Origin: Nitrospira sp.
GTDB lineage: Bacteria; Nitrospirota; Nitrospiria; Nitrospirales; Nitrospiraceae
Assembly: GCA_025935475.1 (NCBI GenBank)
Contig: JAICVE010000068.1
Location: 1-10,666, forward strand
Direction of reading: 5' to 3'
Length of the DNA stretch: 10,666 bases
The notes beneath the pieces were generated by a model. It was given only the letters and a program-made list of their open reading frames with translations. It was not told the DNA's origin and made no database searches. Within the stretch, counting starts at the first letter, position 1. Every line of letters begins with the position of its first letter. Made by a program: the position numbers and the translations under genes. This document shows, piece by piece, positions 1 to 5,797 of this stretch.

Positions 1-22
1 AGAGCAGTAAACCGATGCGCAT
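1..22 (-). CDS. 5' end of a reverse-strand gene, product unknown
   Basis: Only the first seven codons lie in the window; they read MRIGLLL and continue past the left edge. The start is supported by a good Shine-Dalgarno (GGAGG on the reverse strand, positions 33-29) six bases before the ATG at 22-20. The hydrophobic beginning would suit a signal peptide or an N-terminal beta-strand; seven residues cannot decide. It is divergent from the tRNA-Leu/tig block, and a consensus -10 on its strand lies about 75 bases upstream. No function can be assigned. Confidence 0.5.
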
Positions 23-57
23 AATGCACCTCCCTACCGTTACACTGGCAAGACAAC

Positions 58-87
58 GCCGGTATGCCGGTATGGTATGCCGGTATG
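58..87. repeat. Three copies of the 9-mer GCCGGTATG
   Basis: The 9-mer occurs at 58-66, 66-74 (sharing one G) and 79-87; a partial unit GTATG fills 75-79. The start-to-start spacings are 8 and 13 bases. On the reverse strand the unit is CATACCGGC and falls just downstream of the likely transcription start of the leftward gene, so operator half-sites are a reasonable reading. Small-scale slippage is the alternative. Confidence 0.6.
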
Positions 88-106
88 ATGTGCACCATTA
101 TACCGG
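80..106 (-). promoter_or_regulatory. Inverted repeat with embedded consensus -10 for the leftward gene
   Basis: Positions 80-90 (CCGGTATGATG) pair with 96-106 (CATTATACCGG) over 11 bases with one G-T pair and a 5-base loop. Read on the reverse strand, 102-97 is a perfect TATAAT. No good -35 is seen 16-19 bases upstream of it, which suits a promoter needing an activator, or controlled through the repeats. The start site would fall near 90, leaving a leader of roughly 65 bases. There is no T-run, so it is not a terminator on either strand. Confidence 0.45.
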
Positions 107-226
107 GCGCCAGGATTCGAGGCTACTTTCCAATGCCTTGCCGCCGGGCTCCGGTGAACCGATGGGTCTTCTCGCATTGCACAATATGTGACGGCAAATC
201 TCCGGTCCTCCCCGCAGGAGTATGGG

Positions 227-256
227 TTGACAGCTGGGCGCATCCAACTGTACAAA
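227..256 (+). promoter_or_regulatory. Probable sigma70-type promoter for tRNA-Leu and tig
   Basis: A perfect -35 TTGACA (227-232) is followed after 18 bases by TACAAA (251-256, four of six matches). Transcription would start near 263, about 65 bases before the tRNA. A second possible pair in the same gap is TGTACA (249-254), 17 bases, TATAGT (272-277). The rest of the gene-free stretch 107-326 shows nothing I can name. Confidence 0.5.
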
Positions 257-327
257 ATAGCAGCATCGCCGTATAGTTGCGCCTGTTTGCTAACTCGACT
301 GGAACCCGTTGCAGTGTCCCCCGCCGT

Positions 328-410
328 GCGAGAGTGGCGGAACTGGCAGACGCGCGAGACTTAGGATCTCGTGGGCAACCGTGGGGGTTCAAGTCCCCCC
401 TCTCGCACCA
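328..410 (+). tRNA. tRNA-Leu (anticodon UAG)
   Basis: The acceptor stem GCGAGAG (328-334) pairs with CTCTCGC (400-406), followed by discriminator A407 and an encoded CCA (408-410). The anticodon stem CGAGA (355-359)/TCTCG (367-371) encloses loop CTTAGGA, giving anticodon TAG at 362-364, which reads CUA and probably other CUN leucine codons. The long variable arm (about 372-382) is the class II form expected of leucine tRNAs. The T-arm is GGGGG-TTCAAGT-CCCCC (383-399). No terminator and no convincing promoter separates it from tig 60 bases downstream, so processing from a shared transcript is plausible. No integrase or repeated 3' tRNA fragment is seen. Confidence 0.97.
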
Positions 411-470
411 CACCTTTCCGACAGTGGGCAACGAGTTGTGTCGGTTACCCAAAAGGAAATCACGCGTCAG

Positions 471-1784
471 ATGAAAATGGAAGTGACCGAGCTCGGCCCA
501 ATGAAGCGGGCGCTCAAGATCGAGGTGCCGGTTGAGGAGGTGGCGCAGCGTTTCGTACAGGCCTACAAGGAGCTCAACCGGCAGGTCCGGGTGCCGGGGT
601 TTCGGCCCGGCAAAGCACCGCAGGCCCTGCTCGAGCAACGATATGCCAAGGCCGTGGAAGAGGATGTCGTTCGCAGGCTCGTCCCGGATTATTACGATCG
701 TGCCGTCCGTCAAGCAGGTATCTCGCCTGTCTTGGTTGAGATTCCCCCTCTCGAACGCGTAAAGATCAAACGAGACGCGCCGTTCACGTTCACGGCCACG
801 GTCGAGATTAAGCCCAAGATCGAGCTGCGGGACTACAAAGCGCCGAATCCCATTTCTCTGAAACCCGATACACGCACCGTCACCGAAGAACAGCTGGCCA
901 AGGGCATGAACGTGCTGCGCGAGCAGCATGCCAGGCTCGAGGCGCCGCCACTCGGCCACAAAGCCGCAGAGGGAGATTTCGTGATTCTCTCCGTGGAAGG
1001 CTTCCTCGACGGACAACCGCTGGAGGGCAGCAAGAAAACGGGCCATCTCCATAAGGTCGGCTCGAACGCGTCGGTGTTGGGTCTCGAGATCGATCACCAT
1101 GTCCTCGGCCGGGCAGAAGGCGACACGGTCGAAATCTCTCAACCCTATCCCCCAAGCCATCCCGATGGACGCGTGGCCGGCAAAACGGTCATGTTCAAGG
1201 TGACGGTGAACGCCGTCAAGCTCAAGACGCTGCCGGCCTTGGATGATGAATTCGCGAAGGATTGCGGGGCCTATGCCTCCCTTGCGGAGTTACAAGACCG
1301 TTTGCGCACGCAAATGGAAAAAGCGCTCAAGCGGGAGATCGAAGAGGGATACAAAGACACCATCGTCAAGCGTCTGATTGAAACCCATCATTTTGACCTT
1401 CCGGAAACGCTGGTCGAACGAGAGCTGGAGGCGATTATCCGTCAGTACGTCCAGCAGCGGCAGCGTCGAGGAGGCGAAGGCGCCTCGCCCCTTGAAACGT
1501 CCGACCTCGCCAAGTTGCGCCAGGAGAACCGCGAGGAAGCCTCCCGTCGCGTCAAGGTCGGCTTAATCCTCGAGACGGTCGCAGAAAAAGAACAGCTGAC
1601 GGTGACGCAGGAAGACCTGGACAATGAAATTCGCCGCCTGGCCTCCGAGTTGAAGATCGGGCAGCCGGATTTGGTGAAAATGATCCAGGCCGGCGGACAG
1701 GATTCGATCGACGAGTTACGGGCTCGCATCTTGGCGGAGAAGTCCCTGGATTTCGTCTACCGGAACGCCGTCATTCAAAAGTAG
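471..1784 (+). CDS. tig: Trigger factor (ribosome-associated chaperone, peptidyl-prolyl isomerase)
   Basis: The 437-residue product has normal trigger-factor length. It binds the ribosome at the tunnel exit and shields nascent chains. The N-terminal domain opens MKMEVTELGPMKRALKIEVP and carries the ribosome-binding loop GFRPGKAP at residues 43-50 (GFRxGKxP in the family). An FKBP-like isomerase domain spans about 155-240, and the C-terminal helical chaperone domain begins around LPALDDEFAKD (about 250) and runs to the end. The ATG at 471 is chosen because the family pattern begins there and AAAAGGAAA (451-459) precedes it; an in-frame GTG at 438 would only add residues of no family character. 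It sits directly before clpP and clpX, the standard order coupling folding to proteolysis. No terminator separates it from clpP (49 bases). Confidence 0.97.
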   Translation: MKMEVTELGPMKRALKIEVPVEEVAQRFVQAYKELNRQVRVPGFRPGKAPQALLEQRYAKAVEEDVVRRLVPDYYDRAVRQAGISPVLVEIPPLERVKIKRDAPFTFTATVEIKPKIELRDYKAPNPISLKPDTRTVTEEQLAKGMNVLREQHARLEAPPLGHKAAEGDFVILSVEGFLDGQPLEGSKKTGHLHKVGSNASVLGLEIDHHVLGRAEGDTVEISQPYPPSHPDGRVAGKTVMFKVTVNAVKLKTLPALDDEFAKDCGAYASLAELQDRLRTQMEKALKREIEEGYKDTIVKRLIETHHFDLPETLVERELEAIIRQYVQQRQRRGGEGASPLETSDLAKLRQENREEASRRVKVGLILETVAEKEQLTVTQEDLDNEIRRLASELKIGQPDLVKMIQAGGQDSIDELRARILAEKSLDFVYRNAVIQK

Positions 1785-1833
1785 CGCTCCAGGCCCGACC
1801 CCGGGTCTTGTGTCAGGAAAGGAAACCACCTGC

Positions 1834-2460
1834 ATGTTAGTTCCCATTGTCGTTGAGCAAACCAATCGAGGCGAGCGGGCCTATGACATCTATTCACGGC
1901 TCCTGAAGGATCGCATCATTTTCTTGGGGGCGCCGATCGACGATGTGTTCGCCAACCTCGTCATCGCACAACTGTTGTTCTTGGAGGCTGAGGACCCTGA
2001 GAAAGACATCAATCTCTATGTCAACTCTCCTGGCGGCAGCGTGACGGCCGGACTGGGCATCTATGACACGATGCAGTACGTGAAGCCGCCCATTAATACC
2101 ATCTGCCTGGGCCAAGCCGCCAGCATGGGAGCACTGTTACTGACCGCTGGAACGAAAGGAAAGCGGTTTGCGCTTCCCAATGCGCGCGTCATGATTCACC
2201 AGCCCTTGGGTGGATTCCAGGGACAGGCGACCGAGATCGACATTCACGCGAGAGAAATTCTGAAAATCCGTGAACGGCTGAATGAAATCATGGCCAAGCA
2301 TACGGGGCAGCCCATTGAAAAGATCGCGCACGATACTGAACGTGACTACTTCATGTCGGGTGAGGAAGCGAAACGGTATGGCCTGATCGACGAAGTGATC
2401 ACGCGGGCGCCCAAATCGTTGAAGGTGGCGTCGGACAAAGACGGGGCCAAGGACAAGTAA
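1834..2460 (+). CDS. clpP: ATP-dependent Clp protease, proteolytic subunit ClpP
   Basis: This 208-residue serine peptidase assembles into the two-ring, 14-subunit chamber that degrades unfolded substrates fed by ClpX or ClpA-type unfoldases. The catalytic triad is complete: Ser97 in GQAASMGA, His122 in MIHQPLGG and Asp171 in ERDYFMSGEEA, the same numbers as mature E. coli ClpP, so there is little or no propeptide. The oxyanion/substrate strand NSPGGSV is at 64-70. The ATG at 1834 is preceded by GGAAAGGAAA (1816-1825) at a suitable distance; an in-frame GTG at 1810 would lie upstream of that site and is not preferred. The stop is 14 bases from clpX. The C-terminal tail is short and lysine-rich (KDGAKDK). 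Confidence 0.97.
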   Translation: MLVPIVVEQTNRGERAYDIYSRLLKDRIIFLGAPIDDVFANLVIAQLLFLEAEDPEKDINLYVNSPGGSVTAGLGIYDTMQYVKPPINTICLGQAASMGALLLTAGTKGKRFALPNARVMIHQPLGGFQGQATEIDIHAREILKIRERLNEIMAKHTGQPIEKIAHDTERDYFMSGEEAKRYGLIDEVITRAPKSLKVASDKDGAKDK

Positions 2461-2474
2461 TACCGGGAGGACGC

Positions 2475-3731
2475 ATGGCCAAGCAGGAAAAGATGGATCG
2501 ACACCTTCGCTGTTCGTTCTGCGGGAAAAGCCGCGACGAAGTCCGCAAACTCATCGCCGGACCCACGGTCTACATTTGCGACGAATGTGTCAATCTGTGC
2601 AACGACATCATCGCCGAAGACTGGGAAGAGGCAAAGGAAGAAATTTCTTCCAAACTCAAGAAACCCTCCGAGATCAAGCATCACCTCGATCAGTATGTCG
2701 TCGGACAGGAACGGGCCAAAAAAATTCTCTCCGTGGCGGTCCATAATCACTACAAGCGCATTTCCGCGAAGGAAAAGGACGTCGACGACGTAGAGCTCCA
2801 GAAGGGCAACATCCTGATGGTGGGCCCGACGGGCACCGGAAAGACGCTGCTCGCCCAGACGCTGGCCAAGTATCTAGACGTCCCCTTCACCCTTGCCGAC
2901 GCGACGACGCTCACCGAAGCCGGCTACGTCGGAGAGGACGTGGAAAACATCATCCTCAAGCTGCTCCAGGCATCGGATTACGATGTCGAACGCGCCGAAC
3001 GCGGCATCGTCTATATCGACGAGATCGATAAGATCAGCCGCAAAAGTGACAGCCCGTCGATTACCCGCGACGTGTCGGGCGAAGGGGTGCAGCAGGCACT
3101 GCTCAAGCTCATTGAAGGCACTGTCGCGAATGTGCCTCCGCAGGGAGGACGCAAACATCCGCATCAGGAGTTCATTCAAGTCAACACAAGCAACATCCTA
3201 TTCATCTGCGGCGGAGCCTTCGTCGGACTGGAGCAGATCATCGAGCAGCGGTTAAATCGAAAAGCGATGGGGTTCGGCGCAGAGATCCGCGGCCGGGCTG
3301 ATGTGCGGCTCGGCGAATTATTCGAGCGCGTGCAGCCGGAGGATTTTCTGAAATATGGCCTCATTCCAGAGTTCATCGGCCGTCTACCGGTCGTCGCCAC
3401 GCTCGACGAACTCGACGAGCGCGCCTTGATCAGGATTTTGACTGAGCCCAGAAACGCCCTCACCAAACAGTATGAAAAGCTCCTCTCGTTTGAAAAGGTA
3501 AAGCTCAGATTCACCGAGGGCGCACTCGGAGCGGTGGCCCGCAAGGCGTTCACCCAGAAGACCGGTGCTCGGGGCCTGCGGGCGATATTAGAAGAAGTCA
3601 TGCTGGATGTCATGTATGACGCCCCCTCGCAAAAACAGATCAAGGAGGTTTTTATCACCGAGGACGCCATTCTCGGAAAACATCCTCCCATCCGGATCTT
3701 CGAGCAGGACAAAGACGTAAAGACCGCATAA
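2475..3731 (+). CDS. clpX: ATP-dependent Clp protease, unfoldase subunit ClpX
   Basis: The 418-residue AAA+ unfoldase recognises tagged substrates and threads them into ClpP. The zinc-binding domain has all four cysteines (C13, C16, C35, C38). Walker A GPTGTGKT is at 117-124, pore-1 loop GYVGED at 150-155, Walker B with IVYIDEIDK at 178-186 (Glu183), the RKH pore loop in GGRKHP at 224-229, the arginine-finger region GLIPEFIGRLP at 295-305 and sensor-2 GARGLR at 364-369. The ClpP-docking loop reads MGF (residues 265-267) where E. coli has IGF; hydrophobic replacements at the first position are tolerated in the family. The GGGAGG at 2465-2470 sets the ATG at 2475. Last gene of the operon; a strong terminator follows. 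Confidence 0.98.
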   Translation: MAKQEKMDRHLRCSFCGKSRDEVRKLIAGPTVYICDECVNLCNDIIAEDWEEAKEEISSKLKKPSEIKHHLDQYVVGQERAKKILSVAVHNHYKRISAKEKDVDDVELQKGNILMVGPTGTGKTLLAQTLAKYLDVPFTLADATTLTEAGYVGEDVENIILKLLQASDYDVERAERGIVYIDEIDKISRKSDSPSITRDVSGEGVQQALLKLIEGTVANVPPQGGRKHPHQEFIQVNTSNILFICGGAFVGLEQIIEQRLNRKAMGFGAEIRGRADVRLGELFERVQPEDFLKYGLIPEFIGRLPVVATLDELDERALIRILTEPRNALTKQYEKLLSFEKVKLRFTEGALGAVARKAFTQKTGARGLRAILEEVMLDVMYDAPSQKQIKEVFITEDAILGKHPPIRIFEQDKDVKTA

Positions 3732-3758
3732 GCGCTGGACATATCTCGCGCTTTCCCC

Positions 3759-3794
3759 GACCCGGCCCGGCGTCACCGCCGGGCCGGGTCTTTT
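3759..3794 (+). terminator. Strong rho-independent terminator after clpX
   Basis: A perfect 13-bp GC-rich stem, GACCCGGCCCGGC (3759-3771) with GCCGGGCCGGGTC (3778-3790), extends by one further G-C pair to leave the loop TCAC, and is followed at once by TTTT (3791-3794). It begins 27 bases after the clpX stop and separates the quality-control operon from the PilZ genes. Confidence 0.93.
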
Positions 3795-3897
3795 GATGGC
3801 GGTACGATTACGAGTGCCTGCACAGCCAGACGGTGCCATAAGCGCCTTGAGACACATGGCGCCGCTTGGCAGCTGCCGGAAAACTCTCGGCTTTTGC

Positions 3898-3925
3898 TCG
3901 ACAAGGTGAAACACTGCGCTATACT
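3898..3925 (+). promoter_or_regulatory. Probable promoter of the PilZ gene pair
   Basis: TCGACA (3898-3903, five of six matches to TTGACA), a 16-base spacer, then TATACT (3920-3925, five of six to TATAAT). It lies between the clpX terminator and the first PilZ gene. Transcription would start near 3932 and give a short leader holding the GGGAGGG site. It also argues against translation starting at the in-frame TTG at 3894. Confidence 0.6.
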
Positions 3926-3950
3926 TGCCAAGGGTGAGCTGGGAGGGCGT

Positions 3951-4472
3951 GTGAAATATCCGGTAGCTTCAAGCCTGCGCCACAAAGGCAAGACGATTGA
4001 GTTGGATGCCACGCGGGAGATCATCACGCTCATCGGTATCAACGGTGAGGCGATGGGAAACCTGTCATGGGATTTCGTCATTGATCAGATTCTCGCCTAC
4101 CGAAAACCCCCTGTTTCGCGAGAGGCCAGAACCGAACCGCGCGTCACGCTGGCATTCCGGGTGAAATACAAGACCCCAGAGGGCCAGCAATTCGAAAGCC
4201 GAGCAGGCGGCATCGGCGGCGGAGGGCTCTTCATTGAAAGCCAAGCACCGCTGCCAGTCGGCACCAAACTGTCGTTGGAATTTTCGCTGCCCGAGCATGC
4301 CAACGAATGGCTGGCCGCGAAAGGCGTCGTGGCCTGGGTCTGTCCGAAAGCGGATCAGTACACGTTCAGTCCGGGAATGGGCGTCCGCTTCACCGATATC
4401 GCACCCGATATCCGTACTCGAGTGCTCGAATTGGTGAAATCCCTACAGGAAGTCGGACACTCGGCCGCATGA
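3951..4472 (+). CDS. PilZ-type domain protein, first of a tandem pair
   Basis: The 173-residue cytoplasmic protein has no signal peptide or membrane segment. Residues 1-50 form a small module (LDATREIITL, LSWDFVIDQI) that I do not recognise. Residues 60-165 resemble the PilZ form in which GGLFI, PLPVGTKL and PGMGVRF follow one another. PilZ domains usually bind cyclic di-GMP through RxxxR and (D/N)xSxxG. Here RTEPR (60-64) fits the first motif, but the second is replaced by GIGGGG (87-92), so ligand binding is doubtful. The GTG start at 3951 is chosen because GGGAGGG (3941-3947) precedes it and because the next gene's protein aligns from its own first residue (VKYPV with MKFPV). The next gene, 43 bases on, is a paralogue of equal layout. 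Confidence 0.8.
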   Translation: MKYPVASSLRHKGKTIELDATREIITLIGINGEAMGNLSWDFVIDQILAYRKPPVSREARTEPRVTLAFRVKYKTPEGQQFESRAGGIGGGGLFIESQAPLPVGTKLSLEFSLPEHANEWLAAKGVVAWVCPKADQYTFSPGMGVRFTDIAPDIRTRVLELVKSLQEVGHSAA

Positions 4473-4515
4473 GCCGAAGAACGCATCGCACCATGTGCGC
4501 AGTGAGCAGGACCGT

Positions 4516-5034
4516 ATGAAATTTCCAGTGACCACCACGCCGGGACATCAAGGAAAGAGCTTGGAGATTGACTCGGCCCGCGAAACTATTTCACTTCATA
4601 ACGGCAACGGAGCGGTGCTCGGGGCAATGTCGTGGGGCGATGTCATCGAGCGCATCGTCAATGCTGACGATGATGTCCGCTTCGCGCATGCACGGGCACA
4701 CGCACGCGCCCCATTGGCGGTGAAGGTCAAATATACGACGCCAGAGGGCAAGCAGTTTGACAGCCTGACGGGCGGAATCGGCGGCGGAGGACTTTTCATC
4801 GAGAGCAGTCAGCCATTGGCGCCGGGAACAGAACTCGCGGTCGAGTTCGCACTTCCGGATCGTCCGTGGGAAAAACACAAGGCCAAAGCCAAGGTGGCCT
4901 GGACTCGCAATAAGCCCGAACGCTTTCTCCTCTTTCCCGGGATGGGCATCCAATTCACCGAAATCGACGACAAATCCCGCCACGACCTCGTGGAATTGGT
5001 TTCCGCGCTCAATCGTTCACGCGTAACGCCTTGA
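4516..5034 (+). CDS. PilZ-type domain protein, second of a tandem pair
   Basis: This 172-residue protein aligns with the preceding gene product from residue 1 to about residue 160 without visible gaps, and a 27-residue core beginning VKY (71-97) differs at only five positions. It has the same unrecognised N-terminal module (IDSARETISL, MSWGDVIERI), the same RxxxR (RAHAR, 60-64) and the same GIGGGG (87-92) where (D/N)xSxxG is expected. The ATG at 4516 is preferred over the in-frame GTG at 4495 by that alignment; its ribosome site (AGGA, 4508-4511) is weak. It is probably co-transcribed with its paralogue. The 3' end overlaps the convergent HEAT-repeat gene by 26 bases. A tandem duplication is the likely origin. 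Specific function unknown; a role in signalling, motility or envelope control is only an inference from the family. Confidence 0.8.
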   Translation: MKFPVTTTPGHQGKSLEIDSARETISLHNGNGAVLGAMSWGDVIERIVNADDDVRFAHARAHARAPLAVKVKYTTPEGKQFDSLTGGIGGGGLFIESSQPLAPGTELAVEFALPDRPWEKHKAKAKVAWTRNKPERFLLFPGMGIQFTEIDDKSRHDLVELVSALNRSRVTP

Positions 5035-5797
5035 GCTCAGCTTCGATCCATCGGCGAACCCCCTGATCCGTTTCCTTCTCGAGCGCCATCCGTAGCAGCG
5101 GACGCGTATCCTGTCCGCTCAACTCGCCAAGATGATACGCGGCTTCAGCGCGGACAGCAGGCGAGGAATCGTGAACAAGGCGCTTCCGAAGCGCCGACGT
5201 GACTCGCGCGTCCCCTGAGAGTCCCAATGCCGAGACGGCTCCCTGCCGTACCTCTACATCGGGATCGTCCAGGAGTGGCAGCAGCCACTCGATCACCTGC
5301 TCGGTATCCAGCGACATGAGAGCACGAACGGCAGCGCGCCTGACTTGAACGTCTGACGCCCGAAGCAAGCCATTGACCGGTGTGAGTTGGCGAGGCGACG
5401 GTTCGATCTCGTCAATGGCGAGCGCCGCAGATTGCCGAACCCTGTTGTCAAGGTCTGCGAGCGAACGCGCGAGCCCGGCGATCACGGCCTCATCGTCGGG
5501 TGTCGCCATCCGGCCTAACGCCTGGGCAGCGGCCGCGCGAACTGCCGGCACCGTGTCGGTCAGCAGCAGTAGGACTGCAGGCAGCGCCGATCGATCGCCA
5601 ATTTTTCCCAACGATTCTGCCGCCGTCCTGCGGACGTCAGGATGTTCATCATGCAGCAGGGCGAGTAAGACAGCGAGGCTGCGTTCGACGGAAGGTGCGT
5701 TTGCGTCTTGGAGACAGCCAAGTTGCGCGGCGCAGGGGATGAGAATGGAGAGGGAAAGAAATGATGACAGGAAGCGCCGGCCCCACTGTGGCATCAT
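5009..5797 (-). CDS. Exported HEAT-repeat protein, possibly a lipoprotein
   Basis: The 262-residue protein starts with a basic and then hydrophobic segment (WGRRFLSSFLSLSILIP) typical of a signal peptide, followed by AAQLGC. Cys28 could be a lipobox cysteine, but Gln at -3 is a poor fit, so simple secretion is equally possible. Residues 40-258 are about seven helical repeats of HEAT/PBS-lyase type, each with a DPxVRxxAAxALG-like core (for example PDVRRTAAESLGKIGD and PDVEVRQGAVSALGLSGD). Such repeats are protein-binding scaffolds; no catalytic residues are seen. The ATG at 5797-5795 overlaps the tatA stop as TGATG, implying translational coupling; a second ATG follows immediately (5794-5792). 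No independent ribosome site is evident. Partner unknown. Confidence 0.85.
   Translation of the reverse strand: MMPQWGRRFLSSFLSLSILIPCAAQLGCLQDANAPSVERSLAVLLALLHDEHPDVRRTAAESLGKIGDRSALPAVLLLLTDTVPAVRAAAAQALGRMATPDDEAVIAGLARSLADLDNRVRQSAALAIDEIEPSPRQLTPVNGLLRASDVQVRRAAVRALMSLDTEQVIEWLLPLLDDPDVEVRQGAVSALGLSGDARVTSALRKRLVHDSSPAVRAEAAYHLGELSGQDTRPLLRMALEKETDQGVRRWIEAELKALRVND

Noticed and set aside
371..433. GTGGGCAAC repeated in the tRNA (371-379) and downstream (424-432) as an attachment-site remnant
   Set aside because: Nine bases only, in the variable-arm region rather than the 3' end, with no integrase nearby; chance is sufficient.
418..444. CCGACA/TGTCGG inverted repeat between tRNA and tig as a regulator or terminator
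   Set aside because: Six pairs with a 15-base loop and no T-run; too weak to call.
123..1160. Long open frame on the reverse strand across the tRNA and trigger factor
   Set aside because: It is antisense to a complete trigger factor and a tRNA, has no family signal, and reflects GC-rich third-position bias.
1790..1812. GACCC-C-GGGTC palindrome between tig and clpP as a terminator
   Set aside because: The loop would be one base and there is no T-run; the operon reads on.
3894..3950. TTG at 3894 as the start of the first PilZ gene
   Set aside because: It overlaps the likely promoter, lacks a ribosome site, and the paralogue alignment begins at 3951.
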